Assembly: GCF_002914525.1 (NCBI RefSeq)
Contig: NZ_LODW01000127.1
Span: forward strand, 186,001 to 250,000
Reading direction: 5' to 3'
Source of the DNA: Rhizobium hidalgonense
GTDB lineage: Bacteria; Pseudomonadota; Alphaproteobacteria; Rhizobiales; Rhizobiaceae
Length of the DNA stretch: 64,000 nt
Shown here: in pieces, positions 34,916 through 42,638 of the stretch
How positions within the stretch are numbered: the first letter of the stretch is position 1
Layout: each line of letters begins with the position of its first letter
The notes under the pieces: model-generated
Told to the model about the DNA's origin: nothing
Databases searched by the model: none
What the model saw: the letters and a program-made list of their open reading frames with translations, nothing else
Made by a program: the position numbers and the translations under genes

Positions 34916-35310
34916 CGACACCGCAACTTACCAAGAACCAGTCGCTGGTCTTCGACGTGCTCGAAAAGGCCGAAGGGCCGCTTAGCGCCTATACCATTCT
35001 CGACAAGCTGCGCGACCACGGTTTTCGCGCCCCGCTGCAGGTCTACCGGGCGCTGGAAAAGCTGCTCGAATATGGCGTCGTCCACCGGCTCGAAAGTATC
35101 AATTCCTTCGTCGCCTGCGCCCATCCGGGCGATGACTGCCACAGCCACGGCATCGTCGCCTTCGCCATCTGCGAAAGCTGCGGCCAGGTGATGGAATTCC
35201 ACGACCACGAGGTCGATCACCGGTTGATGGGCTGGGTGCGCGGGCAGAAGTTCAAGCCGGAGAAGACGACGATCGAGATCCGCGGATTGTGCGAGGCTTG
35301 TGCGGCGTAA
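34912..35310 (+). CDS. zur: Zinc uptake regulator, Fur family
   Basis: 132-aa repressor that binds DNA when loaded with zinc. The winged helix covers LTKNQSLVFDVLEKAEGPLS and APLQVYRALEKLLEYGVVHR. The structural zinc site is formed by CESCGQ and CEACAA, and regulatory ligands lie in CAHPGDDCHSHG and EFHDHEVDH. As the last gene of znuCB-zur it sits under its own operator, giving negative feedback. Confidence 0.94.
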   Translation: MTTPQLTKNQSLVFDVLEKAEGPLSAYTILDKLRDHGFRAPLQVYRALEKLLEYGVVHRLESINSFVACAHPGDDCHSHGIVAFAICESCGQVMEFHDHEVDHRLMGWVRGQKFKPEKTTIEIRGLCEACAA

Positions 35311-35429
35311 AGCCCGCGGGCCGGAATCCAACCAGCGCGCGTCCGAGCGGGTGAATGGCTCCCATGAAAGCGAGAATCTTTCGCTTATCTTCCTGAAAGT
35401 GGTGGAGCCGACGGAAACTCAAACGTGAC

Positions 35430-35464
35430 AAAAGATGAGGCCGGGAAGACCGGCCTCATCTTTT
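35430..35464. terminator. Bidirectional terminator between zur and the repeat protein
   Basis: AAAAGATGAGGCCGG pairs perfectly with CCGGCCTCATCTTTT around GAAGA. A-tract and T-tract on either side let it work for both the rightward znuCB-zur transcript and the leftward repeat gene. Confidence 0.88.
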
Positions 35465-35506
35465 GCATTCTTTCGCCGGTTGAGTTTAGTCCGGGCCGGC
35501 GTTAGG

Positions 35507-36472
35507 TCAGCCCTTGCCGGGGCCGCCTTTGTCGCCCTTGCCGGAACCGCTGTTGTCGTTCTTGTCGGAACCGTCATTGTCGGTCTTGCCGGAACCGCCA
35601 TTGTCGCTCTTGCCGGAGCCGCCATTGTCGCTCTTGCCTGAGCCGCCATTGTCGCTCTTGCCTGAGCCGCCATTGTCGCTCTTGCCGGAGCCGCCATTGT
35701 CGCTCTTGCCGGAGCCGCCATTGTCGCTCTTGCCGGAACCGCCATTGTCGCTCTTGCCGGAACCGCCATTGTCGCTCTTGCCGGAACCGCCATTGTCGCT
35801 CTTGCCGGAGCCGCCATTGTCGCTCTTGCCGGAGCCGCCATTGTCGCTCTTGCCGGAGCCGCCATTGTCGCTCTTGCCGGAACCGTCATTGTCGTTCTTG
35901 CCAGGGCCACCCTTGTCGCCCTTGCCCTTGCCATCCTTGCCGTGGTCGCGGTCTTTTCCATCCTTGCCGCCGTGATCGTCGCGGTCCTTGCCGCCGTGAT
36001 CGTCCTTGCCGTGGTGGCCCTTGCCATCTTTGCCGTGGTCGCGATCTTTTCCATCCTTGCCGCGGCCGTGATGATCGTGATCCTTGCCGCCGTGGTGGTC
36101 TTTTCCGTGGTGGCCATCCTTGCCGGGGTCTTGATCTTTTCCGCCGGTGTCGTCGCCTTGAACACCGCCGTCGCCGTTGCCCCCGCTGTCGCTATTGCCA
36201 CTCCCGTCATTGCCATCGTTCCCATTGCTGGCGACCGAGCCGGTGTTGGATGTCTTCTTGCCGCCGCCAACGTTTTGGCTGCCGTGATCGCTATCGTTGG
36301 AACTGAATTTGTTATCGGTCTGAATTGCTCTTGTCGGCATGCACAGCCTGTATTCGAGTGTGCCGCGAACTGCGCTGTTGCAATTAACAACTGCCGGAGC
36401 TGCCGTTGCCAAGCTGCTGCTTGCCAGGAGGGAAGCAATGGCAAGGCCGAATTTCGATGCTCTGCTGATCAT
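35507..36472 (-). CDS. Secreted Gly/Asp/Lys-rich octapeptide-repeat protein
   Basis: 321 aa with signal peptide (MISRASKFGLAIASLLASSS, cleavage after ATA). A short region with two Cys (NCNSAVRGTLEYRLCMPTRA) follows, then a fully disordered, highly polar chain. The middle is rich in His, Asp and Lys (KDHHGGKDHDHHGRGKDGKD). The C-terminal part has about twelve copies of GSGKSDNG encoded by 24-bp units at about 35590-35880. It may bind cations or form an extracellular matrix. The array length probably varies between strains. Divergent from it is a LapG-like protease. Confidence 0.8.
   Translation of the reverse strand: MISRASKFGLAIASLLASSSLATAAPAVVNCNSAVRGTLEYRLCMPTRAIQTDNKFSSNDSDHGSQNVGGGKKTSNTGSVASNGNDGNDGSGNSDSGGNGDGGVQGDDTGGKDQDPGKDGHHGKDHHGGKDHDHHGRGKDGKDRDHGKDGKGHHGKDDHGGKDRDDHGGKDGKDRDHGKDGKGKGDKGGPGKNDNDGSGKSDNGGSGKSDNGGSGKSDNGGSGKSDNGGSGKSDNGGSGKSDNGGSGKSDNGGSGKSDNGGSGKSDNGGSGKSDNGGSGKSDNGGSGKSDNGGSGKTDNDGSDKNDNSGSGKGDKGGPGKG
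35590..35882. repeat. Array of about twelve 24-bp tandem repeats
   Basis: The unit CCATTGTCGCTCTTGCCGGA plus four bases recurs in frame about twelve times with third-base variants (GGAGCCG, GGAACCG, TGAGCCG). It encodes GSGKSDNG on the minus strand. Near-identity of the units points to recent expansion. Confidence 0.9.
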
Positions 36473-36664
36473 TTCATACGTCTCCCAAAAGGTTAACCGA
36501 ATGTTAATGGGAGGAATTCTTATACTAACGATGAATTAACGGAAAGAATAAACAATGGTTAATCTGTATCGGCTATATAATAAGGTTAAATTCTCAAGTA
36601 TAAAATTTTAATAAATTTTTATCCCGACTCTGCTATTGTTGCGGGATAAATAAGGGAATCGGCT
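36473..36664. promoter_or_regulatory. AT-rich divergent promoter region
   Basis: This gap is much richer in A and T than the rest of the window (TATATAATAAGG, TAAAATTTTAATAAATTTTT). It feeds the leftward repeat protein and the rightward protease. Low GC of this degree suggests binding by a nucleoid protein or foreign origin; no specific operator stands out. Confidence 0.5.
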
Positions 36665-37240
36665 ATGAGGCGTCTCTTTTCTCTTGCTGCTATTTTAGCC
36701 ATTCTTCTGCCTTTTCAGGCCGTTGCCGGATCATCTCTGCCTGTGACCAGAAGCATCGGCGCACCTGTGGGGTTCGGCGCAGCCTGCGCCAAGTACAAGT
36801 GGCTGTGCGGCAGGATGGCGGCGCAACAGCGGAACGACGCTGCAGGAATAGCGCTTCTTCAAAAGATCAATCGTGCCGTCAACGGACGCATCATTCCTGC
36901 AGAAGATCGTCCGTCATCCGGAAGCAGGGATGTTTGGTCTCTGCCGGTTGCCGGCCGTGGCGACTGTGAGGACTACGCTCTCCAGAAGATGAAGGACCTG
37001 ATCGAGGCTGGTTTTCCATCGAACCGACTGGCCCTTTCGGTGGTCATTGGACCGCATGATCAAAACCATGTCGTTCTCGTCGCCCGGACGGATGGCGGCG
37101 ATTATGTGCTCGATAATCTGACCAGTGTGGTGAAGCCATGGCGCACCACGGGCTATACGTTCCTGGCCACTCAGGATTTTCGATCGCGCACGGGCTGGCG
37201 CGTGACGCTTGCCGGTCCCCGCGCAGGTGAGTTCTCCTGA
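36665..37240 (+). CDS. Bacterial transglutaminase-like cysteine protease, LapG-like
   Basis: 191 aa with signal peptide (RLFSLAAILAILLPFQAVAG). It belongs to the BTLCP/peptidase C93 group: catalytic Cys in GRGDCEDYALQKM, His in DQNHVVLVARTD and Asp in YVLDNLTS, in the LapG order. LapG is a periplasmic protease that releases a surface adhesin when c-di-GMP is low. Here no LapD or large RTX adhesin is nearby, but a secreted repeat protein is divergently encoded. Loss of a second Cys is not seen. Confidence 0.87.
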   Translation: MRRLFSLAAILAILLPFQAVAGSSLPVTRSIGAPVGFGAACAKYKWLCGRMAAQQRNDAAGIALLQKINRAVNGRIIPAEDRPSSGSRDVWSLPVAGRGDCEDYALQKMKDLIEAGFPSNRLALSVVIGPHDQNHVVLVARTDGGDYVLDNLTSVVKPWRTTGYTFLATQDFRSRTGWRVTLAGPRAGEFS

Positions 37241-37458
37241 GGCGGGCCGTCGCTCAGACTCCAACGCGAACAACGCCAAATTCGAGTGCAGATAGCGGTA
37301 AATTCGACGTAGAATTGCGTGCTCAACACCGTGCTTGATGCGTGCCTGATGTAAGAATCGGAAACACTTTGTGACTAAGTGTCTCCAAAAGCAGCGTTTT
37401 TTGACTTGCCGCGTCAAGAGAGATGAAGGATATTCTGCAAACGTTGAGGGAAGCCTTC

Positions 37459-37860
37459 ATGATCAGAATGATTGAAAACCCTGCCGAACTGGCTGGCGAA
37501 GATATCACCGGCAAATATATTCTCCGAAGGCTGAACTATCATTGGTTCGCCTACGGCAAGGCGGCCATTGTGGCTGCCTGCAAGGGAACGATCCTGCATC
37601 TCGAGCGGGAAGAAACGGTCTATTCCGAGCGTTGGGGCCGTCGCGCCTATAGCGGAACCGGCAAGCGTTACCCCGGCGGCATCTGTCCCATTTCGGCCGT
37701 CGCCTGCGTTTGCGATACGCCCGACGACGTCAATGCCGTCATTCAACTGGATGTCGAAGCGCAGGACGAATTCTATCAGCTGATCGCCAAGACGGAAGCC
37801 AGGGTTCAGGCTCTTGCCGCTTCCTCACGAAACAGCCAGTTTCTCGAAGCGGCCGAGTAG
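37459..37860 (+). CDS. Hypothetical protein
   Basis: 133 aa from the ATG at 37459 (GAGGGAAG upstream); an ATG at 37423 adds twelve residues but lies too near its purine run. The protein is cytosolic and mixed: RRLNYHWFAYGKAAIVAACK, ILHLEREETVYSERWGRRAY, and PISAVACVCDTPDDVNAVIQLD, ending in a helix (DEFYQLIAKTEARVQALAAS). I recognise no family. It stands alone. Confidence 0.55.
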   Translation: MIRMIENPAELAGEDITGKYILRRLNYHWFAYGKAAIVAACKGTILHLEREETVYSERWGRRAYSGTGKRYPGGICPISAVACVCDTPDDVNAVIQLDVEAQDEFYQLIAKTEARVQALAASSRNSQFLEAAE

Positions 37861-38204
37861 GGCGGTTTTTCAACGATGTAAGGTAACCGCCACCGCAGTC
37901 TCCGGTAACTCGAACGCGGTATACGAGGGGCGTTGTTGCAATCCGACGCAGCTTTCATTCGTTGGGTTGCCATCGGGTTGCGCGTGGGGAGAAGAGGGAG
38001 CAACCGGCACCTCAACCCTGCATCAACGAGGGGAAGAACTGAGGCACCGTCTCAAATCTCTTTCCGCGCATGACCGTCGAAGGACCGGGCTGGCGGCTCG
38101 TGTCTCATACGGCGATGTGGATGGTGACAGCGGAACTGCCGTAACCAAATCAACCCGCGACCCTACCTTTCTCACAGAAACTGCCGACAAACAGGAGCAG
38201 TCGC
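37861..38204. other. Intergenic region, nothing assigned
   Basis: No open frame here has family character or a ribosome site, apart from AGGAGCAG just before the SnoaL-like gene. No strong hairpin or repeat is visible. Confidence 0.4.
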
Positions 38205-38603
38205 GTGACCAAGACTGAACTCTCGGACCTCTATCGCGGCTACATCGCCTGCCTGAACAGGCAGGACTGGCCGAAACTCGGGCAGTTCGTCGATGAGGGC
38301 GCGGTGCATAACGGCCGGCGACTCGGGGTGTCGGGTTACGTCGAAATGCTGGAGCGGGATTTCGATGAGATTCCCGATCTCTATTTCAATGTGGTGACGT
38401 TGGTTGCCGATCCGCCTTACGTTGCGTGCCGGCTCGGCTTCGACTGCGCGCCGAAGGGAAAGTTCCTCGGGCTCGACGTGAACGGCCGACGCCTTTCCTT
38501 CGCCGAGAACGTCATCTACGAATTTCGCGGTGGAAAGATCGTCGAGGTCTGGTCGGTCATCGACAAGGCGGCGATCGAAGCCCAGCTTCGGGGCGAGAGC
38601 TGA
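38205..38603 (+). CDS. SnoaL-like/NTF2-fold ester cyclase family protein
   Basis: 132 aa from a GTG with AGGAG upstream. The fold is shown by LYRGYIACLNRQDWPKLGQF, then VHNGRRLGVSGYVEMLERDF, and the closing strand pair YEFRGGKIVEVWSVIDKAAI. Members are polyketide cyclases or small-molecule isomerases, often orphan. It is followed after 51 bp by the methyltransferase, so both may be in one transcript. Confidence 0.8.
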   Translation: MTKTELSDLYRGYIACLNRQDWPKLGQFVDEGAVHNGRRLGVSGYVEMLERDFDEIPDLYFNVVTLVADPPYVACRLGFDCAPKGKFLGLDVNGRRLSFAENVIYEFRGGKIVEVWSVIDKAAIEAQLRGES

Positions 38604-38654
38604 TCGCCCGACCTTGAAGTGGGCGCATATCCCGAGGAGAAAGGAGCGGCGGTC

Positions 38655-39365
38655 ATGACACGGCAGGACATCCGTCCCGGTCAGATATTCGCAGCCGCAG
38701 CGCCATCGCTCGGATCGCTTGCGATAACCATAGCCCTGATGTTTGCCGCGCTCTTCTGGCCAGCCGGCCGGCTCGATTGGCCGCGCGGCTGGATGTTTCT
38801 CGGCCTCTTTCTTGCGCTGACATTTGTCGCGATGATCTGGATCTGGCGCGTGAACCCGGAACTGTTTGCGGCGCGCAGCCGATACCAGAAAGGCACCAAG
38901 GCCTGGGACGCCGTGGTGGCGACACTGACGATCATTCTCTTTGCGGCCATTCTTCCGGTCGGCGCCTTGGATGACGGGCGGTTCCTTTGGGCGCCGCAGC
39001 CCGATTGGGTCGTCCTTCTCGGCTATCTCCTGATGACATCAGGTTATCTCGGCCTGACTTGGGCGCAGTCCGTCAACCGGCACTTCGAGCCGACGGTGCG
39101 CATCCAAACCGATCGCGACCATAAGGTGATCGACACCGGCCCCTATGTCGTCATCCGCCACCCGGGATACGCCTTCGCCATCGTGCTGGGCATCGGAATG
39201 GCGCTGTCGCTTGGCTCGCTTTACGCGCTGATCCCCGCCGGCCTGCTTGTCGTCGTGCTTTTCGGCCGGACGCTGGGGGAGGAGGCGGAATTGCGCAAGG
39301 GGCTCGAGGGATATGTCGAGTATATGGGGCGGGTGCGCTGGCGCTGGATTCCGGGTGTTTGGTGA
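38655..39365 (+). CDS. Isoprenylcysteine carboxyl methyltransferase-like membrane protein
   Basis: 236 aa from the ATG at 38655 (GGAGAAAGGAG upstream), with about five membrane spans. The cofactor-binding tail of the ICMT/PEMT family is intact: GPYVVIRHPGYAFAIVLGIG, then RTLGEEAELRKGLEGYVEYM and a final RVRWRWIPGVW. It probably methylates a lipid or membrane-bound substrate with SAM. Bacteria lack prenylated CaaX proteins, so the eukaryotic name is only a family label. Confidence 0.84.
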   Translation: MTRQDIRPGQIFAAAAPSLGSLAITIALMFAALFWPAGRLDWPRGWMFLGLFLALTFVAMIWIWRVNPELFAARSRYQKGTKAWDAVVATLTIILFAAILPVGALDDGRFLWAPQPDWVVLLGYLLMTSGYLGLTWAQSVNRHFEPTVRIQTDRDHKVIDTGPYVVIRHPGYAFAIVLGIGMALSLGSLYALIPAGLLVVVLFGRTLGEEAELRKGLEGYVEYMGRVRWRWIPGVW

Positions 39366-39420
39366 GCGTGAGACTTTACCCCTTCCTTTACAGGTGTCCC
39401 ACGGCACACCCATCACCTCT

Positions 39421-39470
39421 CTCCGGCCTCATCCTGAAGTACCCCGCAAAGGGCCTCGAAGGGCGAGGGC
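39421..39470. repeat. Short rhizobial palindromic repeat
   Basis: GGCCTCATCCTGAAGTACCC followed by GGGCCTCGAAGGGCGAGG is a member of the CCTGAGG...CCTCGAAGGA family also seen near 21.7 and 41.8 kb. Confidence 0.5.
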
Positions 39471-39479
39471 GGCCGCAAT

Positions 39480-40010
39480 TCACCCAATGACCTTCAGATC
39501 GCGGGCGAAGCGTTGCCAGTTGGCGACGTAGTTTTTCGCCGAGCGGCGGATGGCTTCGATTGCGGCGTCGTCGAGCAGGCGCACGACGCGGGCGGGGGCC
39601 CCGACGATCAGAGAGTTATCGGGGAATTCCTTGCCCTCGGTCACCAGCGCATTGGCCCCGACCAGGCAGTTGCTGCCGATCTTCGCGCCATTCAGAATGG
39701 TGGCGCCCATGCCGATTAGCACGTTGTCGCCGAGCGTGCAGCCGTGGAGGATGGCGTGGTGGCCGATGGTGCAGCCTTCGCCGGTGGTCAGCGGGAAGCC
39801 CATGTCGGTATGGGCCATCACGCCTTCCTGGATGTTGGTGCCGGCGCCAATGGTGATCCGCTCATTGTCGCCGCGCAACACCGAGCCGAACCAGATGCCG
39901 ACGTTCTCACCGACCTCGATGTCGCCGATCACATGCGCATCCGGCGCGATCCAGTGAAGGCCGGCGGGCGGTAGCTTCGGGGTCAGTCCGCCAAGGGCGT
40001 AGATCGGCAT
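39480..40010 (-). CDS. Gamma carbonic anhydrase-like hexapeptide protein
   Basis: 176 aa forming a left-handed beta helix from hexapeptide repeats (ITIGAGTNIQEGVMAHTD, CTIGHHAILHGCTLGDNVLI, AKIGSNCLVGANALV). The His residues of the zinc site are present in MAHTD and GHHAILHG. Proteins of this group (YrdA/PaaY/CaiE) are trimers with carbonic anhydrase or thioesterase activity; the distinction is not possible here. It lies 12 bases downstream of the FAH gene and shares its transcript. Confidence 0.87.
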   Translation of the reverse strand: MPIYALGGLTPKLPPAGLHWIAPDAHVIGDIEVGENVGIWFGSVLRGDNERITIGAGTNIQEGVMAHTDMGFPLTTGEGCTIGHHAILHGCTLGDNVLIGMGATILNGAKIGSNCLVGANALVTEGKEFPDNSLIVGAPARVVRLLDDAAIEAIRRSAKNYVANWQRFARDLKVIG

Positions 40011-40022
40011 GGCATCCTCCGC

Positions 40023-40718
40023 TCAGACGACTTCGACCGACAGCGTCGCCACGCCGTCGATGCCGCAGGTGATGCGGTCGCCCCTCGCAACCGCGCCGAC
40101 GCCGGCCGGTGTGCCGGTCATGATCACATCGCCCGGCGCCAGCACGAAGAGCTTCGAGAGCTCGGCGATGATCTCGGGCGCCTTCCAGATCATCTGGTTG
40201 AGGTCGCCGTCCTGGACGCGCCTGCCGTTCTGCTCCAGCCAGATCCGGCCATCGGCGGGATGGCCGAGCCGGCTTGCCGGCACGATCGCCGAGACGGGGG
40301 CGGAATGTTCGAAGGCCTTGGCGAGCTCCCAGGGGCGGCCGAGCTTCTTGGCTTCGCCCTGCAGATCGCGGCGGGTGAAATCGATGCCGACGGCGTAGCC
40401 GTAGATGCAGTCGAGCGCGTCTGCGGCCTCAATGTCAGCGCCGCCCGATTTCAGCGCCAGCACGCATTCGACCTCGTAATGGACGTCGTTCGACAGCGGC
40501 GGATAGGGAAAAGCATTTCCCGCCGGCAGCAGATTGTCGGCGTTCTTCTGGAAGAAGAAGGGCGGCTCGCGGGAGGGATCATGGCCCATCTCGATCGCAT
40601 GGTCGGCATAGTTGCGTCCGACGCAATAGACGCGTCGCACCGGAAAGCGCTCATCGGTGCCGTCGACCGGCAGCAGAACCGGTGCGGGACGCGGAATGAC
40701 GGTGGCGGGATGGGGCAT
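40023..40718 (-). CDS. Fumarylacetoacetate hydrolase-family protein
   Basis: 231-aa metal-dependent C-C hydrolase, isomerase or acylpyruvase. VRRVYCVGRNYADHAIEMGH and PFFFQKNADNLLPAG form the N-terminal cap. The metal ligands sit in HYEVECVLAL and VGIDFTRRDLQ, and GDVIMTGTPAGVGAV closes the site. The size and the PFFFQK motif fit the YcgM/FAHD1 type that acts on acylpyruvates or oxaloacetate. Confidence 0.88.
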   Translation of the reverse strand: MPHPATVIPRPAPVLLPVDGTDERFPVRRVYCVGRNYADHAIEMGHDPSREPPFFFQKNADNLLPAGNAFPYPPLSNDVHYEVECVLALKSGGADIEAADALDCIYGYAVGIDFTRRDLQGEAKKLGRPWELAKAFEHSAPVSAIVPASRLGHPADGRIWLEQNGRRVQDGDLNQMIWKAPEIIAELSKLFVLAPGDVIMTGTPAGVGAVARGDRITCGIDGVATLSVEVV

Positions 40719-40830
40719 GGCGGGTCTTCCTGTTCAACGAGTCTTTCGTTGATCTTAAACGGAAAACAATGCGGCGGGGAAGCGTGCTTGACAGATTGAC
40801 GCTGTTGCCCACGATCGATAACTTACATTC

Positions 40831-40899
40831 ATGAGCAGGATTTTCACAGTTTCTACGATGTCTACGACCACCGTTTGGCGGTGGGTGGCAGACGCGTGA
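40831..40899 (+). CDS. Candidate leader peptide of an attenuator
   Basis: This 22-codon frame starts ATG AGC AGG and ends GCA GAC GCG TGA. It contains two Trp codons within three (VWRWV) and a Thr-rich run (STMSTTTV) just before a hairpin. Position and length match leader peptides of transcription attenuators. No clear ribosome site is seen, and Trp genes do not follow, so the regulated signal is uncertain (Trp or Thr/Arg charging). Confidence 0.45.
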   Translation: MSRIFTVSTMSTTTVWRWVADA

Positions 40900-40955
40900 A
40901 CCGAATTCCGTTCATTGCAGAAGACACCAACCCGCCGGAAACGAGCGGGTTTTTT
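40868..40955 (+). promoter_or_regulatory. Attenuator-like hairpins ending in a terminator
   Basis: CCACCG (40868-40873) pairs with CGGTGG (40879-40884) around the first Trp codon. Then AACCCGC (40929-40935) pairs with GCGGGTT (40945-40951), followed directly by six Ts. The terminator lies 36 bp before the nucleotidyltransferase gene and belongs to its leader. It could be a plain upstream terminator. Confidence 0.55.
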
Positions 40956-40990
40956 GTTGCCGCTCGTCTCCGGCATTCGAGGACGAGAAC

Positions 40991-41743
40991 ATGGACGATA
41001 TCGCGAAACAGATTCTTGCCGAGCGGGCGCTCGCCGCCGCCCGCCGCTCTGTCGCCTGCCGCTATGCCGGGGCCGCCTTCGCCTATGTCTCCGGCTCCAT
41101 CATACGCGGCGAAGGCACCGAGTTTTCGGATATCGATCTGGTCATCGTGTTCCCGGCGCTGGAAAGAGCTTGGCGGGAATCGTTCACGGAGGATGAGTTT
41201 CCGGTCGAGGCTTTCGTCCATGATCCGCAGACGCTGGCGCATTATATTCATCAGGATGCCGAGAGCGGTTATCCTATCATGGGCAATATGGTTGCGACGG
41301 GCAGCATATTGGGACCGGAATTCGAGCGTGCCCGCGCTATCCAGGAAAAGGCTGCAGGCATGCTGGCGGCAGGACCGAAACCGCTGGCCGGGCCGGCCTA
41401 TGACGCGTTGCGCTATCATGTGACCGACCTTGCCGACGATCTGCGCGGCAAGCGCCCGCCCGAAGAGGTCGCCGCCATCGCCGCGCATCTCTACCAGAAA
41501 CTCGCCGATCTCATTCTGCTCGGGCATGGCCAATGGGCCGGCCGGGGAAAATGGGCGCCGCGCCTGCTCAGGGCATTCGACCCGCAATTGGCGAGCGAAT
41601 TCGACACGGCGTTCCGCCTGGCGACGCAAGGTGAGGCAGCCCGGTTTCTCGATCTGGCGGACCGGACGCTCGCCTTGCACGGTGGCCGTTATTTTGATGG
41701 ATACAGGCAGGACGCTCCGCTGGCGGCGCGGCGGCTGGAATAG
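40991..41743 (+). CDS. Nucleotidyltransferase-domain protein
   Basis: 250 aa. The N-terminal polymerase-beta-like nucleotidyltransferase site is complete: YVSGSIIRGEGTEFSDIDLVIVF, with the GS motif and the two metal-binding Asp. The rest is helical (YDALRYHVTDLADDLRGKRP, AAHLYQKLADLILLGHGQWA), resembling aminoglycoside nucleotidyltransferases or stand-alone NTases with a HEPN-like helical tail. The target is unknown. It follows the attenuator-like leader. Confidence 0.8.
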   Translation: MDDIAKQILAERALAAARRSVACRYAGAAFAYVSGSIIRGEGTEFSDIDLVIVFPALERAWRESFTEDEFPVEAFVHDPQTLAHYIHQDAESGYPIMGNMVATGSILGPEFERARAIQEKAAGMLAAGPKPLAGPAYDALRYHVTDLADDLRGKRPPEEVAAIAAHLYQKLADLILLGHGQWAGRGKWAPRLLRAFDPQLASEFDTAFRLATQGEAARFLDLADRTLALHGGRYFDGYRQDAPLAARRLE

Positions 41744-42115
41744 AGGTGCAATCGGAGAATGCAAGGCCCAAGAGAGCCTTATCCCGAGGTCCCCCGTAAG
41801 GGGCCTCGAAGGACGAGGCGGGTGCTCAGGGGGAGATGGGGCAAGGAGCAACGTTGCGGCGTGTCCTTCGAGGCTTCGGCCTTTGGCCTGCCCGCCTCAG
41901 AATGAGAAGGGTTGGAGGATGCCGCTTTACCTTCACCCGCGAGATCTCCATTGCGGCAAGATACAGGGCATTCACCCCCGCGAGATCATCCAGACTCCCA
42001 CCATCGTCACCGCAAGGCCGATAAACATCGAGTGAACGGCTCAAGCCATTGCAATACGGTGCCAGTTGGATAGAGCTGAACTGTAATATTATCAAAACCA
42101 GAGGATGAAAGAAGA
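41744..42115. other. Intergenic region with palindromic repeats
   Basis: From about 41781 to 41910 two units of the rhizobial CCTCGAAGGA repeat face each other (GTAAGGGGCCTCGAAGGACG and TGTCCTTCGAGGCTTCGGCC). The rest shows no gene; an AT-rich stretch before 42116 may be the lipoprotein promoter. Confidence 0.5.
41781..41910. repeat. Pair of inverted rhizobial repeats
   Basis: Unit one spans about 41785-41825 and unit two about 41855-41905. The second is the reverse complement of the 21.7-kb unit, including AGGCCAAAGGC. The two together could fold into a long hairpin. Confidence 0.6.
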
Positions 42116-42556
42116 ATGCCGGGGTTGCGATTTTTCAGAGCAAACCATATTCTCACGCCCATACTTTCCGTAACTTTAGGTCTTTCCGGATGTGTCACGA
42201 CCAAGGATGGTGTCCAGATTTCTGCGGATCATAGTCGCGCCGTGAGTGGCGAGCGGACAAAAATGGGCCAGTCTTACAATTTGAATGCAGACTGCACCGC
42301 TGCGACGATGGCGAAGATAAAGTTGGTGCAAGCCCCGGCGCACGGTTCGGTTGAATTTGTTAACGAAAAGATTTTTTCACATTACCCGACAGGTGCCCCG
42401 CAGATCAGGTGCAATTCCAGGAAATCTCCTGGCGTGTCCGAATATTATACTTCCAACAGCGGATACTCTGGAAAGGATATGTATAAGGTCAGAGTGTCCT
42501 ACGGCGAAGGAACCATCAAGGACGTAACCGTCAATATCAACGTGATAAAGAACTGA
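42116..42556 (+). CDS. Putative lipoprotein of unknown function
   Basis: 146 aa. The signal peptide ends in a lipobox (TLGLSGC, Cys at about 26), so the protein should be lipid-anchored. The mature part looks like one immunoglobulin-like beta domain: VQAPAHGSVEFVNEKIF, YYTSNSGYSGKDMYKVRVSY, IKDVTVNINVIKN. Similar Ig-like periplasmic domains occur in rhizobia, but their ligands are unknown. Two further Cys may form a disulfide. Confidence 0.72.
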   Translation: MPGLRFFRANHILTPILSVTLGLSGCVTTKDGVQISADHSRAVSGERTKMGQSYNLNADCTAATMAKIKLVQAPAHGSVEFVNEKIFSHYPTGAPQIRCNSRKSPGVSEYYTSNSGYSGKDMYKVRVSYGEGTIKDVTVNINVIKN

Positions 42557-42638
42557 CGTAAGTCGCCGGTAATTTTCAAATCGGTCGTTCAAGCGAAGCG
42601 GTGGCGCATCTGCGGGTGCGCTGCCGTGGAAGATATGC

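Noticed and set aside
35590..35882. CRISPR array
   Set aside because: The 24-bp units are directly adjacent with no spacers, stay in one reading frame and encode an octapeptide repeat; no cas genes are near.
35435..36496. Long rightward open frames opposite the repeat protein, with LPEPPLSLL repeats
   Set aside because: They are mirror images of the 24-bp repeats of the leftward gene. They have no signal peptide, ribosome site or family character, while the leftward frame has all the marks of a gene.
37814..38218. 134-aa rightward open frame between two genes
   Set aside because: It overlaps the end of one gene and the start of the next, has no ribosome site and has an unnatural composition.
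40831..40899. Leader peptide of a tryptophan biosynthesis operon
   Set aside because: No trp gene follows; the next gene is a nucleotidyltransferase. The leader is therefore reported only as a candidate attenuator of that gene.
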